Assembly: GCA_964304625.1 (NCBI GenBank)
Contig: OZ199838.1
Location: 9,734,001-9,798,000, forward strand
Direction of reading: 5' to 3'
Origin: Kudoa neothunni
Taxonomy: Eukaryota > Cnidaria
Length of the DNA stretch: 64,000 nt
Both the position numbers and the translations under genes were made by a program. This document shows positions 52,428 through 63,101 of this stretch, piece by piece (position 1 is the first letter of the stretch; each line of letters starts with the position of its first letter). Below the pieces are notes generated by a model. That model saw only the letters and a program-made list of their open reading frames with translations, did no database searches and was not told the origin of the DNA.

Positions 52428-54811
52428 TTAACCCTTTCATGCCTATTGTGCGGTATACTGAACATTAACTTCTGCTTCGTTTAAAATGAACATTTAACTA
52501 TTGTTTCACATTCGTTACAAAAACGTAATTTTAACTCAATTAAATGTATAAAAATCGTTAATATTACATTTTTAAGAAATTTTATGTATAGTAAATTTCA
52601 TTAACAATGTTCAATTCGCCATATCATGTTAGTCCTAAAAGTAATGTATTAATTTGTATACCGAATTATATTATTTTTTGGAACCACAATTTGTACAGTT
52701 ACAATATGTTGTTGTTAATTAAATTTGACTCTTTAAATTTTAAGAAACGTATTATTATCTGAAATGATACGATTTTAAGTCTTGTCAGTAAACTGAACAA
52801 CAGGAACACGTGGACCTATTTTTGGACAATCGCAATGGATTACGACATTTGTAACGATGAGGATAAAACTGGAAAAAGAACTTCGGAAATTATAGTGCTA
52901 CCTGATGTCGATATATTCGAACCGGAGACATATTCTGAAGACGATACAACATTTACATCATCAATATTGAACAAATTTTCAGATGCGAAAGAATGTTCAT
53001 CATCCGATGATTCTGACGTTGAAATTGACACTGGCCTTCAATGGAAGAAACAATATATAAATTCAAATTTACCAGAGGAATTGTGCAAGTTAAATGACGA
53101 ATTTGAAAAGTTAGATCATTTAATTCACCCCATCGATTATTTCAACCAATTTGTTGATGATTATTTGTTTGAATTAATTGTAAACGAATCAAATCGATAC
53201 GCCATACAAAATAATTCGAATTTCAAGACAAACGGTTTAGAAATTAAAATTTATTTGGGAGTCATAATTTTAATGGGGATTGTACGGAGGCCTCGTTATC
53301 GATGCTATTGGCCCAACCATTTCAATTATTCACCTATTTCGGATGTCCTTTCTAGAGACAGATTTGATCAACTTTCAAAATTTCAACATTATAATAATAA
53401 TGACAATGCAACTAACGATCAGTCTTCCCAAACGTTTGATCGGTTTGTCAAAATTAGGCCTTTTTTGGAGCACTTGAAGCAAGCATTTTTAAAATTCACT
53501 CCAGAGAGCATAAATTCAGTCGACGAACAAATGATTCCCTTTAAGGGTAAGTGCCGGGCGAAACAGTATATATCAAATAAACCGACCAAATGGGGCTTCA
53601 AAGTTTTTGCTAGATGTGGAATAATGCATGATTTCAATTTTTATGATGGAAAATCGTCCGTTGTACAAGAAAGCTGTGGTTTGGTTTCCGGAGATTTTGT
53701 AATAAAATTATGTGAACAACTTCCAAACAATAGGATGTATCTATTGTATTTCAACAACTGGTTCACATCATTCCGGATGCTACTTATATTGAAAAGGGGG
53801 GATATGTTTGGTGGGAACTATTAGAAATAATAGAATTAAAGGATGTCCTTTACTCGGTAAAAAAGATTTAATGAAAAAAGGACGTGGCTCATTTGATGTT
53901 GCTCAAAGCTCTAATGATGCGTTAATATTAACTCGATGGTATGATAGCTCTGTTGTGATTTTATCATCCGCTCATTCTGGTAGTGAACCTCTAACAACTG
54001 TAAATAGATATGATAGGCGACAAAAAACGCGTTAAAGTCGATTGTCCAGCTGTTGTATCGGAATATAACAAAAACATGAATGGTGTTGATTTGTCCGATA
54101 TGCTAATGTCACTATGTAGGTTAAACCATAAATGCAAAAAATTTTACATGCGGATATTTTTTGGGGGCATCAACACCGCGATCACTAAATCATGGTTATT
54201 GTATCGGAGGCAAAATTCCATGACTAATGTAAACAAGAGTAAAGTTCTTGATTTGCTTTCGTTCATGTATTCAATCTGTGAATCATTATTGTATAAAAAC
54301 CAAACATTAATACAAACTCGCAAACGTGGTCGTCCGGTTAATGATTGTAATTCACAAAAAGTAATGGAATCTACTATATCGAAACGCAAGAGAAATACTC
54401 TTTTATCAGATCACATTAGATATGATAATGTCGGCCATTTGCCAGAGGTAGTATCTACGCCAAGTAGATGCAGAAGTTGTGGAAGAAACACTCAAATAAT
54501 TTGCTTAAAATGTGGCGCCCCTTGTTGTCTTGTAAAAGGCAGAAATTGTTTTTATGTGTACCATAATACTTAAAATTATTGTTTTATTGATAACTTTATC
54601 TGTTACTGTTATAATAATTCGATTTTTTTTGCGCATTTTCTTTACCACAAAATCCCATTGTTCAGTCTACTGAACAAAACTTACAACTTAAAAATATTAG
54701 CCCAACAAAATTTCCCGCTACAAATTTTTATTTATTTAGTATTAGAAGAATATATTGTATTTAAAAAAATTTTTTAAAGAATTAATTAAAATCCAGGCAC
54801 GAAAGGGTTAA
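52428..54811 (+). mobile_element. piggyBac element 2 (near-intact)
   Basis: Flanked by TTAA at 52428-52431 and 54808-54811. Termini TTAACCCTTTCATGCC (left) and TTAACCCTTTCGTGCC (right, inward) match at 15 of 16 positions. Subterminal repeats with an ACTGAACA core occur at about 52458, 52790 and 54670, the last as the palindrome TGTTCAGTCTACTGAACA. It carries a nearly full transposase. Confidence 0.93.
52835..54573 (+). pseudogene. piggyBac transposase with two single-base frameshifts
   Basis: A 329-codon frame from ATG 52835 has an acidic N-terminus, IYLGVIILMGIVRRPRY, FDQLSKFQHYNN, SVDEQMIPFKGKCRAKQY (first catalytic Asp) and YFNNWFTSF, where the second catalytic Asp position (codon 53753-53755) reads Asn. 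The frame is lost at a G6 run (about 53796-53801), resumes as VGTIRNNRIKGCPL, is lost again at an A6 run (about 54022-54027), and resumes as KRVKVDCPAVV, NMNGVDLSDML (third and fourth Asp) and a C-terminal Cys-rich finger (CRSCGRN, CLKCGAPCC). There are no other stops. The homopolymer indels could be sequencing errors, but the D-to-N change independently predicts inactivity. Confidence 0.93.
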
Positions 54812-55050
54812 ATTGAATAAATAACGAACATATGAATCAAAAAAATAGATGTACATGTCATTTTAACCAGACACTAATCCAGATTCTAAGGCATTTTTAT
54901 CCGAAAATTCCAGCCAAAGGTGGTTTCGGATTGCCGTTGCTAAAATTTCGGTTAAACGAAATTTTTTATTTAAAACCTACCATATTTTCAAATAAATTTT
55001 AAAAAATCGTTCGGGTAACGCGATTTTCGGACAAACGGGGTTCGACTGTA

Positions 55051-55471
55051 TTTGAAAATATGTTTTCCTTAAATTAATTCTTATAATAAAATTTGTTATT
55101 AGTATATGTGTGTAGTTTTTGATATCGTTGAAACCTCCAATTTCTAAGATAAATTACCGAATATTGTAGTCTTTCAGCTACATGCCTCACATTGTGATGA
55201 TCGTCCTATTGCTCTGGATATAACTGAAAAATTTTTGTAAATGCTTATTATAAAATAAAATTAATATTAATGATATTATCTTAAAAAAAGATGGAAAAAA
55301 TATAATTAAATAGTTATAATATTCATTAAAGTAAAATGTTGCCTTTTGGCAACATTGGGGTTCAAAGGGTCAACACATCACTTTTTAGTTAATTCAATGA
55401 TAATGATGACTGACATGAATTTTCAACTAATAAATACAAGTTTCAATTAAAACTTTGTTTTCAAACGTTGT
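55051..55471. other. Spacer between two nested transposon blocks
   Basis: AT-rich, no feature recognised. Confidence 0.6.
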
Positions 55472-56477
55472 TTAACCCTCCGATGCCTGGACGTAGACAG
55501 AGTGTCCATTATGGTGGTTTTCTTAAAGTTTAATATCCTTTTTAAGTCTCTTAATATTTATATTTCTTGCAGTTTATTTCAATGAAATTTGAATTTCTTA
55601 TATTAAATTCTAGCTAATTTTTTAAAGTATAAGATACATAAATCGTTGATTTAAAAAAAAGTTACGCACATGCCTGGAAATGGACACGCTGTCCAGCAAA
55701 GTGTGTTTTAAATTTACTATTCTAATAAAAGTTTTATACTATTGATATTATACATACCGATTCTGAAAGAATCATTTTATATTTACAATTAAAGTTTGTC
55801 GGGTTAAGATGAGTTATAGTTGCACAAATTCTAAAAGGATTGCTCATTTCCATGCGTTAAAGAGGATGACACTCCAGTATATCCCAATGGTGTTTTAAAT
55901 ATTTTATTATAAATTTCATAACAATGAGGTTTTGATAAATTGAACTATTAAAGAAACTTAATTTAAAATTTTTTTTCTTATCTGAGCCTAAGTATCATTT
56001 TTGTGTATTCAATTGAGACAAGATGTGTCCACAAATTATCGTGGACTGTGCGATTATCTAGTCAATCACGGAGTTATCTTAGTTTTTCATATTTTCCCAG
56101 AAGTTTCTAATATATTCTCAAACTTTACCGATACGTCTACGCTATTCTCCATTATTCTGGAATATTCTACACCATTTTTTCGATAAAACAGGGTTTTCGT
56201 AGGAGGTCATCAGCCTAACCATAAATAACGGCGAGGGTTTTATGTTTGTTTCATCAGAAGATTCTAATATAAGTTGATCCGAAAATATTGAGGAGACAGG
56301 CACAATTATTGATGGACCCATTAACGATAACTCTGATTTTGACGTCGATATAGAAGTCGAGGACTCATCAAACGTCATTCCTGCGAGGGAGCACAATGAC
56401 AAGTATTATTCGCATCCACTCGAATCAAAAGGCGAACAAATTATGAAGATACTTTTGGTATAAACTAAAGTTTTACA

Positions 56478-56530
56478 TCAGTGATTCCCAATCGGGATTC
56501 AACTGAACCCTCAGGGTTCGGTGAACTAGT
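56478..56530 (+). repeat. hAT-like terminus inside piggyBac 3
   Basis: CAGTGATTCCCAATCGGG followed by CAGGGTTCGGTGAAC resembles the CAGTGGTTCTTAACC hAT ends at 32080. The opposite end may lie near 56960 (AAGCGGTTGGATAAGATCG) but is not clear. Confidence 0.4.
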
Positions 56531-57028
56531 GCCTGGGATTCGATGGACGTGGAAATTTCTTATTGTTTGTTCTGCGAAAACTTTTTATCAGATCCAATAA
56601 TACTATAAGAAAGTTTCCTATTTTCATTGAACTACAAAGATTGCCACAAAGACTAAAAGATATTTACAAAAATTAACTTTTTTATTCAAATCATTTATAT
56701 TTTAAACTGAAGAATTAATGTAAAGTTTTTTCTGTGAAAACTATTCCAAATTTTTACATGTAAGTATATAATTAATTTTAAATGTACACTTTTAACTCAC
56801 ACGTCAATAATTCGTCCATTCACGTATAAATATTTATCATTATTTTAAATATTTAAAATAATGATAATTTTCAATAAAAATATATTTATTATCTGAGGAC
56901 TTCATAAAGCAATCATAAAAAGACATGGGAGAAAATTTATTGTCCTAAAAAGAAGCGGTTGGATAAGATCGAAAATGTTGAAATTTACTGAACTAGAGCT
57001 AGACGATGGACAATAGCTGTATTATACA

Positions 57029-57797
57029 TAGGGCATGCCATTTTCGGTTTAAATCGATTTTTTCAGGATGGTTCGACGTTTATTTTTTTGGAGTGTTTCG
57101 GAAAGGGCGCCTCAATAAGAATAGGCATACAAAGATGTGATTTGGAGCATATTATTGAGGATGGAATTAATTTTGAATTAGTTAAAATAAAATTGTTTAC
57201 AAATGCTGCAAGTTAAAGTTACCTGAAAAATATGTACAGAAACATTTTGCATTATTGGAACATCGTTGAGTGATAGAATCGTTAAAGCATATCTCTCCTA
57301 GTTCCCTTCGTTATTTAAAGATCACAAAAATCAAAGAATAAAAGTTTGTCTTGTTTTAGCTGATGTGTATGATGGACGACCATTTAAAATAATAGATAAT
57401 TACACAGGACCTAGAAGTTTTTCCTACAAACATTGTCCTTCAGCATGTTCATTTTCTAAAGTTAAAAACTTTTTTTGATAAGCACCTATCTATATTGTTT
57501 GAAAAAAAATATTTTAGCAATGCCAATTTTCCCGATAAAATTTTTTAAACAAATAGTTGACTTCAATCGCAATTGAAATTTGTTGGAGATTAGGTGTGTT
57601 CTTTTGGATGAGAGAACATCTCGTTCGAGAGAAAAAATGTTTATGGTACTGTGGTTATATTAAAATAGTGAAATTAAAATATAATTTTATTATATTATAT
57701 GTAATGTTAATTCGCGTTTTTTGCGCCATAGAGAAGTTTGCGCAGATTTATGTATAATCTCTCTTATGCACAAAAGCGTCGAAAATTACATGCCCTA
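57029..57797. mobile_element. hAT-type MITE with perfect 8-bp target duplication
   Basis: TAGGGCATGCCATTTTCG at 57029 and, on the opposite strand, TAGGGCATGTAATTTTCG from 57797 are inverted repeats with two mismatches. The flanks ATTATACA (57021-57028) and ATTATACA (57798-57805) are identical, giving an 8-bp target site duplication as expected for hAT elements. The 769-bp interior has no long frame, though short hydrophilic pieces might be transposase remnants. Confidence 0.88.
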
Positions 57798-58487
57798 ATT
57801 ATACAACACAACAGACACGGTTGCGTACAATGAATTTAAATTTCATGGGACTAAGACCTTCAATTTCTTAGTTAATACAAGCTTCAGTACAACAGATAAT
57901 TCCCCAAAAAAGTTGCCAATGGAACTTTAGAGAAATTTAAAACAATTATACAAAATAACAATGAAAAGGCAAATGATGGACCAAGAAAATACAGACATTA
58001 TAGTGTTTCTAACAGATCTCTCAATAAACGATGTCGCTCAAACTGTAATACGTGCAATCAATCCACATGTGATGAACAATTTATAAAGTCAATAAAATTT
58101 AAAATATGTTTTACTAAATAATTCATTATCCATTTATATATTTCAATGTTTTTTGAGGGTGGACACAGTATCGTGTCCATCTCCAAGCATGTGAGTAAGT
58201 TTTTTTCCCGGGTATCGGAGGGTTAAGTCATTCTTCAGCGTCTTTGCTTATAGACGATGTAGGCAATGTTTTGTTCTCTAAATGAAAGATTATTCAGCGG
58301 ATAAAAATTATTTTGTGACAAGTTTTAGTGATGCTAAGAAGTGTTCATTATTTTGTAGGATTTTTCGGTTATCATTTGAATTTTAGTTCACCACTTTTAT
58401 CACAAGAATGATGTATGGTACTATAGAAAAACATTTATTTTAACGCTTTCACCGACAGGTAAAATTAGGAGATTAATTGCGTCATAG

Positions 58488-59822
58488 TACCGGGTTTTGC
58501 ACTCAAATCCAGACAATGTTGCACTCGAATTCATGTTTAATAAACTGGTATTTTGAGTAATTTTTTCGATTAATTTAACGTTCATTCGTTATTCTAACTC
58601 GTGATTTTGTGAAAACAAATTTTTACTTTTATAAATTACAAAAGCTAGCAAATTAAGTAATAAGCGCAAAAATTCAAACAAGAAACAAATGAAATATCTG
58701 GAAATAATACTAATTGTTCTAACATTACTCACGCCCAATATCTTGTAACGTATGCCAGTGACCTAACAATGTTTCAGCGTGCTGGAAATAATTTTTTAGG
58801 TGCGTTTCTGTGACAGGATGAGAATCATTCACCATTTTCCGCGACAGATCATTGGTCACTTGTAATGGTCCGTATCGGCGAACATTACTTTTAATTTGGG
58901 GAAGAACCTCTTCGCAGGGGTTTAGATATGGCGAATAACTCGGTAAATAATGGACTTCGTAAAAGTATTCATCACAGAACTCTTTATTTGATTAGTGGAA
59001 CTTTACATTGTCCATTACTATTATGTAATGGCCTTCGAAAGAATATTCTTGAGTTTTGTCAAGAATTCTTAGAAAACAACATGGTTTACACCACCAAGTA
59101 CAGCCTCGCAACTAACCACGCTAATGGCACTGACGGCGAGGATCATAATGACATTTCGTCCCATACCTTTTCGCACCACTGAGTTTGAAGTGGTTCCCAC
59201 TCGCGAACACCCCATGGGAGCGTAGCATGTGGAGCGAAAAGGGAATCCCGTCGACAAAAAATAAATTTTTGTAGCGTATATCGAGAGGAAGCTCTTGATA
59301 CCAATTCGCATAGCAGCTATGCTCCGACCTTACCTCCGCACAGTTCCTACTTTTTGGAATAGGACCGTTCATTTTAAAAGTTATTTTGAATGCTTTAAGC
59401 CATCTCCAAACTGTTGTTCTATGAACCGACAAATCTAGCTTTTCGAGAATAGATTGTAGGGTTGTTGTGCAATCGTCTTCTATGAGATCAAGAAGACGTT
59501 GCTTAAGATCTTCGGTCAGTGTCACATTGACAGAGCCTCCTTTTGAGGTATTAAATGTTCTTTCCACGACATCATAAGCTTTTATTATGTCACTTACGGT
59601 CGAGCGTGGAACATTTATATCCCTAGAAGTTTGGGCTTGTGATTTACCTTTAAAAATCACCGCACAAATAACCAACCAATTTCCGTTTTTCGTTGTTGTG
59701 TTTAAATTCGCCGAGCATTATATTACTAATACTGTTCAACGTGTAGCGGTTTACAAAGATAATTTCGATAACATCCTGAAAAAATTTAAATGTTGACCGG
59801 GATTTGGATGCAAAACCAGTTA
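58488..59822 (-). mobile_element. Tc1/mariner-IS630 type element
   Basis: Left ACCGGGTTTTGCACTCAAATCC and right (inward, opposite strand) AACTGGTTTTGCATCCAAATCC match with few differences next to TA at both ends (58488-58489 and 59821-59822). The element carries a DDE transposase on the minus strand. Length is about 1.33 kb, typical for the class. Confidence 0.85.
58715..59711 (-). pseudogene. Tc1/IS630-type transposase, frameshifted
   Basis: N-terminal helix-turn-helix regions (SQAQTSRDINVPRSTVSDII and LSVHRTTVWRWLKAF), then LFFVDGIPFS with the first catalytic Asp near 59250. A frame change near 59160 leads to RNVIMILAVSAIS and VLGGVNHVVF with a stop near 59069. A further segment has IIVMDNVKFH (second Asp), LPSYSPYLNPCEE (catalytic Glu, roughly 32 residues later) and RYGPLQVTNDL. 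At least two stops and one frameshift make it non-functional. Confidence 0.88.
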
Positions 59823-60918
59823 ATATAGAGAGACATTCCTATTTGTAAATGAAGAATTAATCCATTCTTGATTATCGCCATGAATTCATAAAAATTGTTC
59901 TTTATCTATATTTTATTAAAATTGCCAACCAAAGACGACACTTTAACTAAATTTTGAATTTAATCAAATGAAAAAGCGGTTGCTCGAAAGGATAAAACTT
60001 GTAAAATTGGTTTAAGTTCATCCAAAATAAGAAGGCACACCCCATGGGTGAAGCCAGGTAGTGGGGGCTAATATATATTCTAATTCAGACAAATATATGA
60101 AGTAACATGTTTTATTCTTGTATAATTATAAAAATGGAGACTTCAAACAGAATAAAATTATTTTTATAAAATAATAACCCCTTTCTTAAACTATGGACAG
60201 TCGAAACACCCTACAGAAAATATTTCAATTGTCCATAAGTTTTACGGAGAAAATGACTTTAAACTAAATATTTTTATCGGTAGACTCAATATTTAAGGAT
60301 AAAATTCAAATTTATTTATGAAAGTAGGTAAATTTAAACATCGAATTCGACTATCCTCAAACATTCGCCGTTTCTCCTAACACGCATCTTATACATCATG
60401 CTTGCTAAATCCACGTTTTAGAAAATATGATAAATGGCATAAATTCAACCTTTCAATATCATCATTTAATGACTTGTGATATTTTTAACACTACTGCAAA
60501 GCCTAAAACATTTACGCGTTTGAGTTTGGATTACGTTTATGTGGATTCATATTAGGGTAGTGTTAGGAACTCTTAAGTGTATTACGATGACAATGTAGCT
60601 GCATCAGCTTCCACATAGGATGACTGAGATTCTCAGAAAATCAAACGCATTTTTTAGAATATACATACTTTTTAAATTTTAAATGTAACCAAAAGTTTTC
60701 ATAAAAACAATTCGAACCGTTATAAAATTAGACTATCGCTGTCATCAGTTAAGTACACTTCTCTCGTAATATTCAAAAAAAATTTACTCAAGATCTACTC
60801 TGTTGAAAACTGGAAAAGAAAACAATTTATATACATTTATGATTAAATACAAAAATAATTACGGAAGAAAATAACAATATATAGAATTAGAAGCTCCCAA
60901 GCTATTATCATATTTTTT
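59823..60918. other. Intergenic
   Basis: AT-rich with no recognised gene, apart from the 3' flank of M1-like gene C. Confidence 0.55.
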
Positions 60919-63101
60919 TTATTTTTGATTCTCTCTCGTTCTTAAGGATTGAATGACTTCATCAAACATAGTTTTACTCAGTAAATTAGAGTTGTTGTCA
61001 TAAATTTCCGTGACCTAACTAATAATTACAAAAAGGATGGTTATGGGCAGTAAACTTCTTGTATAATATTTTCGGATTTTGAAGAGATAGATACTTCATA
61101 CAACAATGAAACTAGAATCTTTGGATGTTCATTAAATCTATGTTTATTAGTGAAAAATAATGTTTTTAATTTAATCGTTCTACTTTTGTTCAATATTGCT
61201 CCAATTTTCCTTTACAAACTCCCACACGACGTCACTTCCATTCAGTGTTCTGGACGCAGTTATAATAAATTTACTAAGCCACTTCGTCGAAACAAAATCT
61301 GAGTGTATACTCTTATTAAGATATCTAGAAATCATATAATGAGATAAATTCGATTTTAATAACTCTAATATTTTTTCAGTATTTTGAACTTGAGCCAGTG
61401 CCAGGTCTATTTCCTGTAGAAGTGACAAGTTATTTGTTCTCTGTTTTATTCCTTCTAAATTTTCCAGTTGGCTCACATTTCCATGCATTACAACTGCTAG
61501 AATCATATTTTTAAACACATTCACATGGTTCCTATATGGAAAGTATTTATTGGGATAATTATTAGTTTGCTACGGTATTTGTATGGTTGAATTTGCTCCC
61601 CATTTGTCAAAAGAATCAAGTAACGATTCAACAACTTTGGAGCAGTTATACCGAACACAGGATGGAATTATCATGTCTCTCTTGTAACTAATATAGTAAT
61701 AGATTAATCACTCTACAATATGTACCTATTTATATAAGGATCGAGCGTAGATATGTTTAAACTATTTTCCATCCTTGCATATGCTTTTACGAAAAATTCC
61801 TTATAAATTTTCTAAATTGATATGTTTATTGGAAAATGAATAAATTTTTATGTGCTTTGTAATGAACTTGGTTTGCAAACGTTTCGTGTATCCGTACGAA
61901 CTCCTCCATATACTCTATAACTGCATCCATAAGAAAACTATCATTTTCCTCTTTCAAATAATCAACAAGTTCCCATCCATATGATGCATGCAAATCATAA
62001 TTTCTGGTTTACGCACATTAACTAACGGAATAATAATTTCGTTTACCTCATTAAACGAACGGCATCAGATATAAGAGCATATTTCTCTGAAACGGTCAAT
62101 GCCTATTTATTCCAAATTTAAAAATGTTATTAATATCTGAATAACTTTGGTATTATTAGATAATTCTAAAATAAGGTTCCTCCATAGGAGCCAATCGTAG
62201 CTAGAAACATAATATCCGATTCGATTGCGATTAATCATTATCCACGATATGTTTTCATTCGTTGTAAAGTTCTCTGATTATTAATGGAAGATTAAATTTA
62301 TTTGATATGGTAAAATTACGTGTTTTCTGGGTAAGCCATAGTATTCCTGTACTTATGGTTTTACTTTCACTATATTTAACCTTGAAAAAAACGGGAATAG
62401 CCCATTGTAGCTCGTTTTGATCAATACTAATTGAATAAAATTGGTAACGGAACTCATAAAATTGATTATACTTTAACTTCCTTCCATTCTTTGCGATAAA
62501 TCTTTTATATCTGATTTGTATGATATGTTTTGGAGATGAATCTAATAATGATACGAACAAAACAGCGAATCCAGGATTTGACGTATATGATCGAATCATA
62601 TTGTCCACGTTTGCACTTTTGAACGTCTGTAATTATTAGTATAGCTTCATAATTACTTAAAAAACTACATTGTCTATTAATTCTATCAAATCATTAGTAT
62701 TTATTGATTTGTATGAGTATTTTTTCAGGTATTTTCGGATGAATATGATGAAATTTTGTTCCCCAACCACTTCAAACAACATCCTGTACACTGCCCCACC
62801 CTATAAGAGTTTCTATTATTTATTTGTTTGCTAATAAAAACTTTATTACCTTTAAGTACGTTTGAATGTCGAGACATGCCAAAGGATTTTCGATGTGATA
62901 GGAATACGGTAGAATTAATGGTTTTGCCCACTTTGATTGATCCATGTCCATGCTTACTTCATAAAAAAACAAAAGCATTTCTTGATATGAATTTGGTCGA
63001 AGGAAATATTTTAGAGAAATATAATTGTTGATAAATGCAATTAATCCTTCACTCAACCATATATGATTCCAAGTTTTGTGGCTGACGAGATTACCAAACC
63101 A
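60919..63101 (-). CDS. M1 aminopeptidase-like gene C, 5' portion not found
   Basis: Third paralogue. The first visible exon (62850-63101) begins right after HExxH: WFGNLVSHKTWNHIWLSEGL, keeping the third zinc ligand, and ends QTYLK with the catalytic Tyr. Then 62669-62800 (GGAVYRMLFEVVGEQNF), 62320-62626 (VDNMIRSYTSNPGF to WLTQKT), the exon reading FTTNENISWIMINRNRIGYY, ALTVSEKYALISDAVRLM, the C-terminal helical exon (61180-61524: LNKSIHSDFVSTKWL, WEFVKENW), and VTEIYDNNSNLL ending at 60919. Phases match A and B. No signal peptide, N-terminal domain, GAMEN or HExxH exon is visible in the 900 bp upstream, where A has a 53-bp intron. Either the gene is 5'-truncated or a long intron runs past the window edge. 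Confidence 0.8.

Larger units (their letters stand above)
51605..55050. mobile_element. pogo/Tigger-like element, split by a piggyBac insertion
   Basis: Left end CAATCGAACCCCGATTATCC at about 51613 and right end, on the opposite strand, ACAGTCGAACCCCGTTTGTC from 55048, followed inside by CCGAAAAT-type sequence: matching inverted repeats beside TA. Removing the piggyBac between 52428 and 54811 leaves about 1.06 kb without coding capacity, so this is a non-autonomous element. Secondary CGGTTAAACGAA-type repeats lie just inside both ends. Confidence 0.7.
56216..58115 (+). pseudogene. piggyBac transposase fragments (N- and C-termini)
   Basis: The N-terminal piece (VSSEDSNIS, then an acidic run with DNSDFDVDIEVEDSS) spans about 56245-56460. 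The C-terminal piece (PRKYRHYSVSNRSLNKRCRS and NCNTCNQSTCDEQ) spans about 57980-58090 and looks like the usual Cys-rich finger. The catalytic core is missing or unreadable, displaced by the insertions at about 56478 and 57029. Confidence 0.65.
55472..58226 (+). mobile_element. piggyBac element 3 (decayed, carries a hAT MITE)
   Basis: TTAA at 55472-55475 and 58223-58226, with termini TTAACCCTCCGATGCC and (right, inward) TTAACCCTCCGATACC. Subterminal GGACAC-containing repeats occur near 55495, 55680 and 58160. The interior keeps only transposase fragments and is interrupted by at least one further element. Confidence 0.9.
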
